Shown piece after piece: positions 26,122 through 39,245 of a DNA stretch of 64,000 nucleotides. The position numbers were made by a program, and so were the translations under genes. Every line of letters starts with the position of its first letter. The first letter of the stretch is position 1. The DNA lies in NCBI RefSeq assembly GCF_021347895.1, contig NC_067121.1, forward strand, positions 29,871,974-29,935,973, given 5' to 3'. This DNA is from Acanthochromis polyacanthus. Its lineage: Eukaryota > Chordata > Actinopteri > Pomacentridae. The notes below the pieces were generated by a model, which searched no databases, was not told the DNA's origin, and worked only from the letters and a program-made list of their open reading frames with translations.

Positions 26122-29100
26122 GGAAAAAAAAGTATCATAGTTTAGTATTTCATCCGAAAATGTTTTCAACTCCAGTCCGAGCCACTTTTTGGAGCGATCC
26201 GGTCCGCGTTTTCCTCAACTCCAGTCTGGTCCACTTTTTGGAGCGATCCGGTCCACGTTTTCCTCAACTCCAGTCCGGTCCACTTTTTGGAGCGATCCGG
26301 TCCACGTTTTCCTATACTCCAGTCCGGTCCACTTTTTGGAGCGATCCGGTCCACGTTTTCCTCAACTCCAGCCCGGTCCATTTTTTGGAGCGATCCGGTC
26401 CACGTTTTCCTCAACTCCAGTCCGGTCCACTTTTTGGAGCGATCCGGTCCACGTTTTCCTCAACTCCAGTCCGGTCCACTTTTTGGAGCGATCCGGTCCA
26501 CATTTTGGAGTGATACGGTCTGAAAAAGGTCATACTTTAGTATGCTGTCCGAAAATGAACAAAAAATGTCATAGCTTAGAATGTCGTCCGAAAATGGACA
26601 AAAACGTCATAGTTTAGTATTTTGTCCGAAAATTGAATAAAACGTCATAGTTTAGTATGTCGTCTTAAAATGGACAAAAATGTCATAGTTTAGAATGTCG
26701 TCCGAAAATGGACATTAAAGTTATTTGTGGTTTGAAAATTGGCAAGAAAGTAATTTTTTGTTTGAAAATGGACAAAAAAACGTAATAATTTAGTATGTCG
26801 TCCAAAAATGTTTTCCTCAACTCCAGTCCGGTCCACTTTTTGGAGGCATCCGGTCCACATTTTCCTATCATCCAGTCCGGTCCACTTTTTGAAATGATAC
26901 GGTCTGAAAATCGTCATAGTTTAGTATGCTGTCTGAAAATCAACCAAAAATGTCATAGCTTATAATATCGTTCGAAAATTGACAAAAACGTCATAGTTTA
27001 GTATTTTGTCCAAAAATGGAATAAAACGTCATAGTTTAGTATGTCGTCTTAAAATGGACAAAAATGTCATAGTTTAGAATGTCGTCCGAAAATGGACATT
27101 AAAGTTATTTGTGGTTTGAAAATTGGCAAGAAAGTAATTTTTTGTTTGAAAATGGACAAAAAAACGTAATAATTTAGTATGTCGTCCAAAAATGTTTTCC
27201 TCAACTCCAGTCCGGTCCACTTTTTGGAGCGATCCTGTCCACATTTTGGAGTGATACGGTCTGAAAAACGTCATAGTTTAGTATGCTGTCCGAAAATGAA
27301 CAAAAATGTCATAGCTTAGAATGTCGTTCGAAAATTGACAAAAACGTCATAGTTTAGTATTTTGTCCGAAAATTGAAGAAAACGTCATAGTTTAGTATGT
27401 CGTCCGAAAATGGACAAAAACGTCATAGTTTAGTATTTTGTCCGAAAATGGACAAAAACATCATAGTTTAGTATGTTGTCCGAAAATGGACAAAAACATC
27501 ATAGTTTAGTATGTCGTTTGAAAATGAACAAAAAATGTCATAGCTTAGAATGTCGTCCGAAAACTGACAAAAACGTCATAGTTTAGCATTTTGTCCGAAA
27601 ATTGAATAAAACGTCATAGTTTAGTATGTTGTCCGAAAATGGACAAAAACGTCATAGTTTAGTATTTTGTCCGAAAATTGAATAAAACGTCATAGTTTAG
27701 TATGTTGTCCGAAAATGGACAAAAACATGATAGTTTAGCATTTTGTCCGAAAATTGAATAAAACGTCATAGTTTAGTATGTTGTCTGAAAATGCACAAAA
27801 ATTGTCATCCTTTAGTATGTCGTCCGAAAATGGACATAAAAGGTATTTGTGGTTCGAAAATGGGCAAAAAAGTAATTTTTTGTTCGAAAATGGACAAAAA
27901 CGTCACAGTTTAGTATGACGTCCGAACATGGAAAAAACTCATCTTTTGTCTAAAAATGGGAAAAAAGCATCATAGTTTAGTATTTCATCCGAAAATGTTT
28001 TCAACTCGAGTCCGAGCCACTTTTTGGAGCGATCCGGTCCGCGTTTTCCTATACTCCAGTCCGGTCAACTTTTTGGAGCGATAGAGTCCACGTTTTCCTC
28101 AACTCCAGTCCGATCCACTTTTTGGAGCGATCCGGTCCACCTTTTCCTCAACTCCAGTCCGGTCCACTTTTTGGAGCGATCCGGTCCACGTTTTCCTATA
28201 CTCCAGTCCGGTCCACTTTTTGGAGCGATCCGGTCCACGTTTTCCTCAACTCCAGTCCGGTCCACTTTTTGGAGCCATCCGGTCCACGTTTTCCTCAACT
28301 CCAGTCCGGTCCACTTTTTGGAGGCATCCGGTCCACATTTTCCTATCATCCAGTCCGGTCCACTTTTTGAAATGATACGGTCTGAAAATCGTCATAGTTT
28401 AGTATGCTGTCTGAAAATCAACCAAAAATGTCATAGCTTATAATATCGTTCGAAAATTGACAAAAACGTCATAGTTTAGTATTTTGTCCAAAAATGGAAT
28501 AAAACGTCATAGTTTAGTATGTCGTCTTAAAATGGACAAAAATGTCATAGTTTAGAATGTCGTCCGAAAATGGACATTAAAATTATTTGTGGTTTGAAAA
28601 TTGGCAAGAAAGTAATTTTTTGTTTGAAAATGGACAAAAAAACGTAATAATTTAGTATGTCGTCCAAAAATGTTTTCCTCAACTCCAGTCCGGTCCACTT
28701 TTTGGAGCGATCCGGTCCACATTTTGGAGTGATACGGTCTGAAAAACGTCATAGTTTAGTATGCTGTCCGAAAATGAACAAAAATGTCATAGCTTAGAAT
28801 GTCGTCCGAAAATGGACAAAAACGTCATAGTTTAGTATTTTGTTCGAAAATTGAATAAAACGTCATAGCTTAGTATGTTGTCCGAAAATGGACAAAAATC
28901 GTCATAGTTTAGTATGTCATCCTAAAATTTACAAAAAAACGTCATAGCTTAGTATGCCGTCCAAAAATGGACAAAAATGTCATAGTTTAGTATTTTGTCT
29001 GAAAATGTACAAAAAACGTCATAGTTTAGTATGTCATCCGAAAATGGACAACAAATGCCATAGTTTAGAATGTCATTCGAAAATTGACAAAAAACGTCAT

Positions 29101-31367
29101 AGTTTAGTATGTCGTCCAAAAATTGACAAAAGTGTCATAGTTTAGTATGTCATCCTAAAATTCACAAAAAAATGTCATAGCTTAGTATGCCGTCCAAAAA
29201 TGGACAAAAATGTTATAGTTTAGTATGTTGTCCGAAAATGGACAAAAACATCATAGTTTAGTATGTCGTTTGAAAATGAACAAAAAATGTCATAGTTTAG
29301 AATGTCATTCAAAAATTGACAAAAAACTTCATAGTTCAGTATGTCGTCCGAAAATGTTTTCAACTCCAGTCCGATCCACTTTTTGGAGCGATCCGGTCCA
29401 CGTTTTCCTCAACTCCAGTCCGGTCCACTTTTTGGAGCGATCCGGTCCACGTTTTCCTTAACTCCAGTCCGGTCCACTTTTTGGAGCGATCCGATCCACG
29501 TTTTCCTCAACTCCAGTCCGGTCCACTTTTGGAGCGATCCGGTCCACGTTTTCCTCAACTCCAGTCCGGTCCAAATTTTGGAGCGATACGGTCTGAAAAA
29601 CGTCATACTTTAGTATGTTGTCTGAAAATGGACAACAATGTCATTTGTAGTCCGAAAATGGACAACAAACGTCATAGTTTAGTATGTCATCCGAAAATGG
29701 ACGAAAAACGTTATAGTTTAGTATGTCGTCAAAAATTTGTACAAAATTTTTATAGTTTAGTATGTCATCCAAAAATTGACCAAAAATATCTTTGTTTAGT
29801 ATGTCGTCGGAAAAAGGACAAAAGACGTCTTTTTTTTGTCCGGAAATGAACAAAAAATGTCATAGTTTAGTATGTCGTCGGAAAATGGACAAAAACATCA
29901 TAGTTTAGTATGTCGTTTGAAAATGAACAAAAATGTCATCGTTTAGAATGTCATTCAAAAATTGACAAAAAACGTCATAGTTCAGTATGTCGTCCGAAAA
30001 TGTTTTCAACTCCAGTCCGGTCCACTTTTTGGAGCGATCCGGTCCACGTTTTCCTCAACTGCAGTCCGGTCCACTTTTTGGAGCGATCCGGTCCACGTTT
30101 TCCTCAACTCCAGTCCGGTCCACTTTTTGGAGCGATCCGGTCCACGTTTTCCTCAACTCCAGTCCGGTCCACTTTTTGGAGTGATCCGGTCCACATTTTC
30201 CTATCATCCAGTCCGGTCCACTTTTTGGAATGATGCGGTCTGAAAATCGTCATAGTTTAGTATGCTGTCTGAAAATCAACCAAAAATGTCATAGCTTACA
30301 TCGTTCGAAAATTGACAAAAACGTCATAGTTTAGTATTTTGTCCGAAAATGGAATAAAACGTCATAGTTTAGTATGTCATCCTAAAATTCACAAAAAATT
30401 GTCATAGCTTAGTATGCCGTCCAAAAATGGACAAAAATGTCATAGTTTAGTATGTTGTCCGAAAATGGACAAAAACATCATAGTTTAGTATGTCATTTGA
30501 AAATGAACAAAAAATGGCATAGTTTAGAATGTTATTCAAAAATTGACATAAAACGTCATAGTTCAGTATGTCGTCCGAAAATGTTTTCAACTCCAGTCCG
30601 ATCCACTTTTTGGAGCGATCCGGTCCACGTTTTCCTCAACTCCAGTCCGGTCCACTTTTTGGAGCGAACCGATCCACGTTTTCCTCAACTCCAGTCCGGT
30701 CCACTTTTTGGAGTGATCCGGTCCACGTTTTCCTCAACTCCAGTCCGGTCCACATTTTGGAGCGATACGGTCAGAAAAACGTCATACTTTAGTATGTTGT
30801 CTGAAAATGGACAACAATCTCATTTGTAGTCCAAAAATGGACAACAAACGTCATAGTTTAGTATGTCGTCCAAAAATGTACAAAATTTTCATAGTTTAGT
30901 ATGTCATCCAAAAATTGACCAAAAATATCTTTTGTCGTCGGAAAAAGGACAAAAAAACGTTTTTTTTTTTTGTCCGGAAATTAACAAAAAACGTCATATT
31001 TGAGTATGTCATCAGAAAATGCACATAAAAGTTTTTTGTGGTCCGAAAATGGGCAATAAAGTAATTTTTTATCCGAAAATGGACAACAATGTCATAATTT
31101 AGTTTGTCATCCAAAAATGTTTTCCTCAACTCCAGTCCGGTCCACTTTTTGAGCGATCCGGTCCACGTTTTCCTCAACTCCAGTCCGGTCCACTTTTTGG
31201 AGCGATCCAGTCCACGTTTTCCTATAATCCAGTCCGGTCCACTTTTTGGAGCGATCCGGTCGACATTTACCTCATCTCCAGTCTGCTCCACAAGAAACCA
31301 TGAGGCAGAAGCAGTCCAAAGGTGGCAGGTTAGGTAGGAAACAGTATCTATGATCCAATGGAGACTG

Positions 31368-32013
31368 AGGCCGTTTACACGAGGACGCTTGCTGGTAAAA
31401 ACGTCAAAATATTTCAACAAAACACCTTATCGTTTATACGAGGACAGCGTTTTGGGGGCTTAAAAATGGAAAAATTTGAAACCGGCCTCCAGAGTGGAAA
31501 AGTTGAAAACTCTCCGCCGTTACGTTACGTTACTAGATCTCCGTTACGTTACGTTACTAAACAGCAAAACACAAAACTTTGCCAAGATCTGACTACGTTG
31601 CGTACGTGATTGCGTCACATACGTGCGCCGGTGCTTTGGTTTGCCGGCCGGTACAAGGAAGTAAACAAAGATGTGTGATTATTTCCATCCTTCGTACCTT
31701 CAAGCAACTCTGGTAGCTCTATGTACACTACAGGAGTCGTACCAACAAACGTACAGAATCTGTACAGATTCCATTTATAAACATTTACCGCGGCGGAGAT
31801 CCGAAAAGGGAGATAGTATGCATGCGCGTAGACATGGCAGAGTTTTATCACAGCACCACCCAGCTGCCTGGCATGCATATCCAATCGAATTCCACACACT
31901 ATAGAGTCACCGTATAGCCACAGATTTCCTTCAAACCCGCTCATCTAAACGTGAAATGACAAGACACCACTTTTGCGTTTTCTGTTAAGATGGTCCTCAT
32001 ATAAACATAGCCT
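31368..32013. mobile_element. Candidate non-autonomous DNA transposon (MITE-like)
   Basis: The left end (GGCCGTTTACACGAGGAC) and the reverse complement of the right end (GGCTATGTTTATATGAGGAC) are imperfect inverted repeats bounding about 646 bp. No transposase frame is present. The interior has two copies of a CCGTTACGTTACGTTACTA block near 31517 and 31541. Target duplication and family are unclear. Confidence 0.5.
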
Positions 32014-32024
32014 TAGTTACTGAG

Positions 32025-32282
32025 CGGGGTTTAAATAGTGAGGAGAGCTTGTGGACAGGTGAGCTGAGTTTGCTGATTACTGCAGCTGACAGTCATTGGG
32101 GTAATCAGCAGGCAGAGTGCTGGTAGAGCAGGAGGGCGAGTGGCAGGGAGAGAGAGAGACATGAGGGAGAGGTGACAGACAGGGAACCAAAAGGTAGGAC
32201 AAAACTGAAACAGATCAGGAAACAAGAAAGGAGGAAGAAAGAGGGAAGAAGGGCAGGGGCCAGAGCAAGATCCTAACATGTC
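32025..32282 (-). mobile_element. Inverted LTR fragment related to the LTR element at 39,246
   Basis: Read on the minus strand, the order GCTGATTACC, CAGCTG, AGTAATCAGCAAAC, CACCTG and TTTAAA parallels the 39,246-39,828 LTR. The two are diverged and this copy is incomplete. It separates the main satellite from the degenerate copies that follow. Confidence 0.55.
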
Positions 32283-32693
32283 ATCCTTCATGTGACCAAA
32301 ATGTCAAAGTTTAGTATGTCGTCCAAAATGCCACAAAAATGCTCTTGTTTAGTATGTCGTACAACAGCTAGATCAAAGGTGCCCAGGTATCTCATGGCTT
32401 TTAACTGAAGGCCTTCCTTTATACTGTACTTACCTATTGAATAAAACCAACAAAAGGATCCAAAATACAACTTAGAAAAAAACATCATAGTTTAGTATGT
32501 TGTCCAAAACATGACAACAACATCATAGTTTAGGATGTTGTCCAAAATGTGACCAACACGTCATAGTTTAGTATGTCTTCCTCAATGTGACCAAAACATC
32601 ATAGCTTAGAACGTCGTCCAAAATGTCACAAAAACGTCATAGTTTAGTATGTCGTCCAACGTATGACTAAAACATCATAGTTTAGTATAGTTA
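32283..32693. repeat. Degenerate family B copies outside the main array
   Basis: Several eroded units (CATAGTTTAGTATGT followed by CGTCCAAAATG) occur between 32283 and 32360 and between 32480 and 32693. They have more substitutions than any unit in the main array, including a GTGACCAAAA variant absent there. About 120 bp of unrelated sequence interrupts them. Confidence 0.8.
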
Positions 32694-33690
32694 CTCTGCC
32701 ACGGAACCCGGCGGAGTTATGTCACGATCGGTGAACGTTTGTCTGTGAATCTGTCTGTCTATGTGCAATATTACTCAAAAATGGACAAACAGATTTGGAT
32801 GAAATTTGCAGGGGAAATCAGAAGTCACACAAGGACCACCTCATTAAATTCTCACAGTGATGCGGCTTATAATCTGGAGCCACTGCTTCGTTAAGGATTT
32901 CTCATTGCCAGATATAGCTGCTGGAACAGAGTTGCTGTAACCATGACAACAAGTGAACACTGTGTCAGTTACCCGCTGACGATCACATGATTGAATTGAC
33001 TGTGATTTATCAGTTGAAAATCATGCAAGGAACAAATGATTAAACTGTGGGGAGTTTCTTAGTCCTGTCAATTCCTGCTGCCTGCTACATATTTAGGTCA
33101 CGTGATGTAGCAAACCCCAGCCAGACAATAGTGAAGCTCCTGATGTTTCACAAAGCCTTTATTTACATTCAGCCATCAGCTTTATTTTGAGCACAAATTT
33201 ACCTTTTGCCCTTCATTCCTTTCTTCAGGAGACACCATAAGAGTGTGTCCTCATTCCAGCTAGGTGCTTCTAAGTTTAGACACATCCTTTGCTAGACAGC
33301 AACAGTGTGGAACCGTTTTCTTTCATCTTTACCTGAATTTTCGGAATTTTCAGCAGGGTCTTCGTCATGTCAAGAAACCGCTTCTTCAAAAACACTTCCT
33401 TTGCTGCTGGAATGGTGACAAAATAAAAGCCCATAACATTAAGCTACGCCTTCAAAATAAAAGCATGGAGGGAACGGTTATTTTAACACTAGCAAGACAA
33501 AGGCTTGCCAAAAGTGATGAACTGATCAACAGACCTTTATAAGGGTAACTTACACACATTTTGGTATCTATACATAACATGCAAATGCTTAGCACATGCC
33601 TGTGCTCAGCACAAGGTCATTTTTTATTAAATATTTAATCCGTCGGAAATGATCCTACAACTGAGCAGCCTTGGCGGAGTACTGCGCTCT
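32690..33690. mobile_element. Possible ~1-kb interspersed element with weak terminal inverted repeats
   Basis: The left edge (GTTACTCTGCCACGG) resembles the reverse complement of the right edge (GTACTCCGCCAAGG). The interior has no coding frame with recognisable domains. The first part has the look of a dispersed teleost repeat, but I cannot name the family. Confidence 0.35.
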
Positions 33691-34158
33691 CTGAGTGCTT
33701 TTCTAGTTGTCTTTTGTTTCATTCTTATATCCCTCCATCTCTCGCTGAGCTTTAACTCACTCCGTACATCTGAACTCCTTCTTATAACTTAAGAATCTTT
33801 TGTTAATGGTATTTTGTTTTCTACTGGCAGTCACATCGTTTGGGGATTTAAAACCGTTAATGACGTTTGGCTGTGCGTGCCCATTTTGAGCTTATATGAT
33901 CCTCTTTCCTCTTACGGTCTTAGAGCACTGTGGCTTTTTTCACTGGGAGTCCAACTATTGTGATTAAATTGGTCTGTCAGAAGCAGCTGAGATAACACTT
34001 GTGGACAGGTTCATCTGATGATTTGGATTTTTGTCCGGGGATATAATTTAGTTATATAGAGTTTGTGTTACCAGCTCAGTGAAATCTTTTAATTTCCTTG
34101 ATGCTTCACTTTTCTTTAGTTTCATAAAGTAGGACTTCTCTTTTTTCCCTCTCTGTCA
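33691..34158. other. No feature recognised
   Basis: AT-rich non-coding sequence with no gene, RNA or clear repeat that I can support. Confidence 0.6.
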
Positions 34159-34166
34159 CACTAAAG

Positions 34167-35067
34167 CAGGGGTGTCAAACATGTGGACGACTTTGCAAAG
34201 TTTAAAAATTACAGAGCAGACATTAACTGCAAACTGTAAATTTGTAAAATTATAAATTTAAAATAACTTCTAGACCATGACAAGTTATTGTCATCCTATT
34301 ATTCATTGTTATTTTGTGTCTCCTTTTTGTAATATTTTGTCTTTTTGTGGTGTTTGTCTGACTTTTGTCGTTTATCTTGTTTTTTGTCATTTTGTTTCTC
34401 GTTTTTGTCATATTGTGTTTCCTTTTTGTCTCGCTTGTGTTTTTGTCTTATTTTTGTCATTTTGTGTTTTGCTTTATTCAATGTTTTGTATTGTTTTGTT
34501 GTTTTTGTGTCACTTGTGTTGTTAGTCTATTTTTTGTTGTTCTGTTTTTGCCTTTTGTCATTTTTGTTCTTGTTTGTGTCATTTCTGAAATTTTTTCTCG
34601 TTTTTGTCTTTGTCCATTTTTTTGCTGCTTTTTGTCTCATTTTTGTCTTTGCTTCTTGTTTTGTGTCGTTTGTCTCGTTTTGCTTACATTTTATGTCTTT
34701 TTTTGTCATTTTGCATCTGATTTTTGTAATATTTTGTCTTGTTTTTGTTGGGTTTTTTTGTCTTTTTCTGTCTGACTTTTCTCATTTTCATAAAATCATA
34801 ACGTAAAATACTACATCATTCAGTTCCAGGTGCCTGTGAGTAAATGTTTTGTTCCTTTGTAGAAACATTTTGATCTGTATGATGTAAAGTGTAAATGATA
34901 AACTGAGGCATTATGTTTCTGACATGAATCTTATTTTTCTTAAGAAATTTCAGGCTGTTCATGATGTTTTGTTGACGTCATTATGCTCTGATTTTACAGG
35001 TCTGGCCCACTTGAGTTCAAATTGGGCTGAATGTGGCCCCTGAACTAAGATGAGTTTGACACCCCTG
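34167..35067. mobile_element. hAT-type non-autonomous transposon (901 bp)
   Basis: The ends are perfect inverted repeats: CAGGGGTGTCAAAC at the left and GTTTGACACCCCTG at the right. They are flanked by 8-bp direct repeats with one mismatch (CACTAAAG at 34159-34166, CACTAAAT at 35068-35075), the hAT target-site length. About 34,300-34,790 is a degenerate T-rich array of TTTTTGTC-like words. Open frames in it on either strand are low-complexity artefacts. No transposase is present. Confidence 0.85.
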
Positions 35068-35075
35068 CACTAAAT

Positions 35076-38000
35076 TACATCTGTGTGTTATCTTTTTTTA
35101 TTTAATCATGAAAACATTCACAAACAAGCAAAAAACCACACACACACACCACTAATGATGTGACCACTACACTTTTCCTCCTTTTCTCCCACCAGCATTG
35201 CTCCATCTTTCCCCCTCCAAAAGAAATTAAATGGCCAAAACAGCAGGGGACACTGTGAGCATGTGTGTGCACCCATTCCAGCACCGATATTACAAATGTC
35301 TTCCACTTAGGCCTGCTTCAACCAGGGGGCCTGATATGGTTTCGATACCAGAGACAAGTGAGGAAAAGAGAGGCCCACTTACGGAGGGGAAATAGCTGCT
35401 GTTTGACAGGAGGCCTTTCTAAATCCCACTCTCATCCATCATAAGTGGCATTTGTGTACTCTGAAGGCTGATAATAGCCTTTTGCATTTTCACACCGCAC
35501 TTTGCCTTCTGGATTTGATCAGGGAGAGAGGGAGCGACGGAGAGGAAAAAGGTGAGGAGGGTGAGATGTGGGACACACACATACATACGCATTGTAGTTT
35601 CATTCATTCTCATCTTATTTTTCCCTCCTCCTCCCAACCCTCATCATCATCCCACTCTCGCTCCTTCAAGGCTGCTTCTCTTCTCTACATTTTAGGAAAA
35701 TCACTCTCTGAATTGGAAAAGGGACCCCGAGGCCACAGGCGCAGGGTCCATGTTTCTTTTTTTCCCCCTTCTTCTTCTTCTTCTTCTTCTTTGGATAATT
35801 GACTCCCGTTGCCTGGTAATTCATCGCTTGCATATGCCAGCTAATTCATCAGGAGGAGAGACGCTGCCGACCTCACAACCTTGCATGCCCCACCAGCCCC
35901 ACATTCCCCCTCCTCAAAGAAAGCACACTTCATATCTTAACACTTCTCATATCTCAAACCGCATATATGCATGCGCACAAGCACACACACACACCATCCT
36001 GGGTTGAAAGTACCCCCTCCATCCCCGTCCACCTGCCTCCACCCGCCCCAGAAGAGCCAGGAGCCTGGAATGAGAGGAGGGAGCAAGCGGCAAGTTAGCG
36101 GATGAAAAACCTGAGATGATAGATGGGGCGCATTGTGGCATTATGAATGAATTATACCTCCCAAATACCTTGAGCAGTGCAGACTGTCAGCCTGTATCTA
36201 TACTAATCTGGGAAAAAATATAGCTGTTTCCACATTAAAGGGGGCCGGCGAAGAATGAGCCACAGAATTAATTGAGCAATCAGGCCATTAGAGAGAAACA
36301 TCATACTGAGCTCCGTTTCTGATGTAGCAACATTCATCACTGCTGACCAGAAATCTGCTTCCACCTCCGGTTTGGTAGTTTTTTTCCCCCTCTCTCTCGC
36401 TCTCTATGCCTCATTCTCTCTAATGTGGCCCCATCTTCAAACAGATTAGGATTATTGTGACAAGACAAAGGTATCTTTTGTCTTTCTCCATAGCCGTGTC
36501 AGTGCCTGCTGCATTTATCACGGTTGTCACACAGTCTTAAGGCTTTCAGTTTGCACACCTTGTCCCATTTTTCTCCCAGTGGTGGGTCCGTGTTAAATTT
36601 GCAAAAGAGAGTACATTACTGGAAAATGTCCCCTGATGAATGGTTGGCTGGACTGTCAGGTACATGGGCGTTTGTTTGCATTTCCCCCCGTTGAGCTCAG
36701 TTTTTATCAGGTGGATCTTGACTAAATATGATCCTGCTTTTTGATATTTCAACTCTGTATTAAAGGAAATAGTAGCAGGAACATTTCAAATGGACAATAA
36801 CAGATCATAAAGAGAGGAGGCAAGCAGATAATCCGAGTTTTGCAGCAAAAAAATTAGAAAAATATGGAGATCTTGACTTGGGCGGCTACAGATTTGTTGA
36901 TTTTTTTTCTCTGCCTTATCAAAAAGCTACACACATACAGCAGATTTCCATAATCTTTCAACACAAATATGAATATTGCATGGATTTTGTAATATGTATT
37001 AATTGTTATTCTTTAATAGCTTCATGGTGCACTTTATGAAGCAATTCAGATGCTGACTAGTTGTACAAAGGCTTAAAATTGCAGCTTTTTGAGGCTGCAA
37101 ACATCTTCCTTCAGTTACAGTGAATGCATAAATACAGTCAAGGTTTATATTAATATCTGGATCTGTGGTTGCTTTTCATGAGCTATAACTGTATGCTTAT
37201 AAATATATTTAAAAATGAAACTGAGTAAACAAAGTGAGATGTTCAAGGGCAGTTTTCAGTAAGCTGTGTGTACGTACCACAGTATTATATTTTTCCCACC
37301 ATTCACAGTCTTATTTTGACATACTGGAAATTCAATGTTCCTGGGTGACAGACACCTTCACTCAAAATACTCCAATAATACACTAATATCAAACCCACCA
37401 GACTGATCTGTGATCTGTGATCTGTGACAATGATGTAGTCGTGTCCTCTTACTCCCGCCTGTCTGGATGGGACAGTTGCCTCATAGATCTAACATCTGAC
37501 ATCTACCGCCCTCTGATGGACAAATCATAGAACTGCAAGGAGTTCATCCAGAGCTGCAGAGAACTTTTCTAAATCAGTGATTGCTAATGAATGCATGTAA
37601 ACTATTGAAATTGTCACCTGGAATAAATCAGCTGTCCAGATCCAGAACATGGTCAGGTTAAAAAAAAAAAAAAAAAAACTCACCGAAAATGATTTTACGT
37701 GATGATGCCATTTATTTCACCATTTTCATCCACAGTGAACATGAAGTTACTCACTTCAATGATTTCATATATTCCTTATTTACTAAAACAGCAGGATTCT
37801 CTTACTGATCCACATACATAGAAAGTGCAAATTCATACATGTTGTAATATACATTTAATGTCTGACATTAAGCAAATTGCCTCAATATTCAATGAACCGT
37901 AACAACTACAATTCATTACACACGTCTTTAAATATGTTACTAATCCCTTTAGAGTTTTCAAAACCGTCATAAGTAAAACATTTCTTCATTCTAAAATTAT

Positions 38001-39104
38001 GTGCTGTAGGTCAAGTACAAATTTAAAATATGACTACAACATGGCTACTTGGACCCTTTCTGCAACAAGTTTGCACATTAAGCCAGGACCTATAGTGGAA
38101 AATAAATGCCAAACTAGATGAAGTTTTGTAGCCAATGCATTGGCTAATTAATTCACTATATGTCTTGTGTTGGTGTTCTACGTTTTGACCTTTTATTGTT
38201 GTGCAATTTACCCCTGTGGCTGAGAAGCAGGTCTCAGTTTGTGATCAACCACACAAGAGGCAGATTTGAAACATAATTTATGATATGAAATGTGGCACAG
38301 AGAAGATAGAAAAAACAACAAAAGCATCCCTGTAAAAAAAGAAAAAATCCTGTATACTAAATCAAAAAGCAGACTAAATATAAAAGAGAGGATAAATTTT
38401 TATTTTCTTACTTGTAGCACTCTGTCCTGCTGTACATCACACATGGACTCAGGGCACTGCAACAAGCCTTAAACTTAAAATGATCATATCACATTATAAA
38501 GATATTATCGCATATTCATAAAGTAGCATAGGGTAAAATTAATTATTAAAGATGCGATTTTATTCATCTGTGTTTCCTCCCCTAGTCTTAAGGTTCTTGA
38601 ACAACACAGTTTAGCGCTGGTGGAATAAAATTCTCTTTTTTGTAGCTTCTTTGGAGTGTCTTCTGTTTTGAGGTCATAAGGTGTTCAGTTTACTTATTTG
38701 CACAGTTTTGGTGAGAACACAGGTCCACTTTCACTGAGTCATAGTCTTTGTAACTGTTTCACCAGTGTTAGAAAAATGTAACGTGTACTCATTGTCCTTG
38801 TGCAGCGTTCTGATTCTGGGGCAATCGTCACTGTTTCACGCGAGGTCATGAGACCCTCTTGTAACAAATTTTGCTGCAGAGCTCTTGTGAAGTGGCTCAC
38901 AAGGACCATCTCAGAACCTTTGACTGTCATCTGAACAGTAGAAACATGGACTCCAAGCACTTCATATGATTCAAAAAATTCAGTTCCAGACAATCACTTT
39001 GGCATTAATTAAACTACATGTTGGTAAAGAAATAACTTTGATCACCGTGGCTTAGGTTTCAACACATTTATGTCTGCTGAAGACACGTTTTAGCTTAAAT
39101 ATTC
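35076..39104. other. Intergenic sequence, no gene recognised
   Basis: About 4 kb without a supported exon. It contains a short CTT run near 35770, a polyA tract at 37660-37678 and pyrimidine-rich stretches. The part near 36,230-36,340 is less simple than its surroundings and could be a conserved non-coding element, but one sequence cannot show that. Confidence 0.5.
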
Positions 39105-39140
39105 AAAAAAAGAAAGAAAGAAAGAAAGAAAGAAAGAAAA
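39105..39140. repeat. (GAAA)n microsatellite
   Basis: About eight uninterrupted GAAA units, about 100 bp upstream of the LTR element. Confidence 0.95.
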
Positions 39141-39245
39141 TGGGTGTGTTGGACTCCACAACTATTCACTATTACTTATTAAACCGGACCACATACTTGG
39201 GGAAAAAGTTTGGCATAAAAAAATTAAAAAAAACCAGACCATGAC

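Larger units (their letters stand above)
1..31288. repeat. Composite two-family satellite array with higher-order structure
   Basis: The whole interval consists of two minisatellite families. Family A has a 49-bp unit carrying the motifs CCACTTTTTGGAG and CCGGTCCACGTTTTCC. Family B has a unit of about 38 bp carrying CATAGTTTAGTATG and GTCCGAAAATGGAC. They alternate in blocks: A blocks run from about 45 to 420 bp and B blocks from about 0.3 to 1.3 kb. The same junctions recur. B enters A through 'CCGAAAATGTTTTC..AACTCCAG', and A leaves into B through 'TGATACGGTCTGAAAA'. The array starts before the window, so its full size is unknown. Long frames in A blocks are repeat artefacts and there are no start, splice or domain signals. 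I do not recognise either family by name. Confidence 0.95.

Noticed and set aside
1..31288. CRISPR array or bacterial repeat system
   Set aside because: Units are contiguous diverged tandem copies without unique spacers, and the window contains spliced vertebrate genes.
34277..34806. Hydrophobic Phe/Cys/Val-rich frames that resemble membrane proteins
   Set aside because: They translate T-rich simple sequence inside the hAT-type element.
35452..35802. A 116-codon frame that could be a small gene
   Set aside because: It is driven by Ser/His-rich low-complexity sequence (CTT run, purine tracts) with no domain or splice context.
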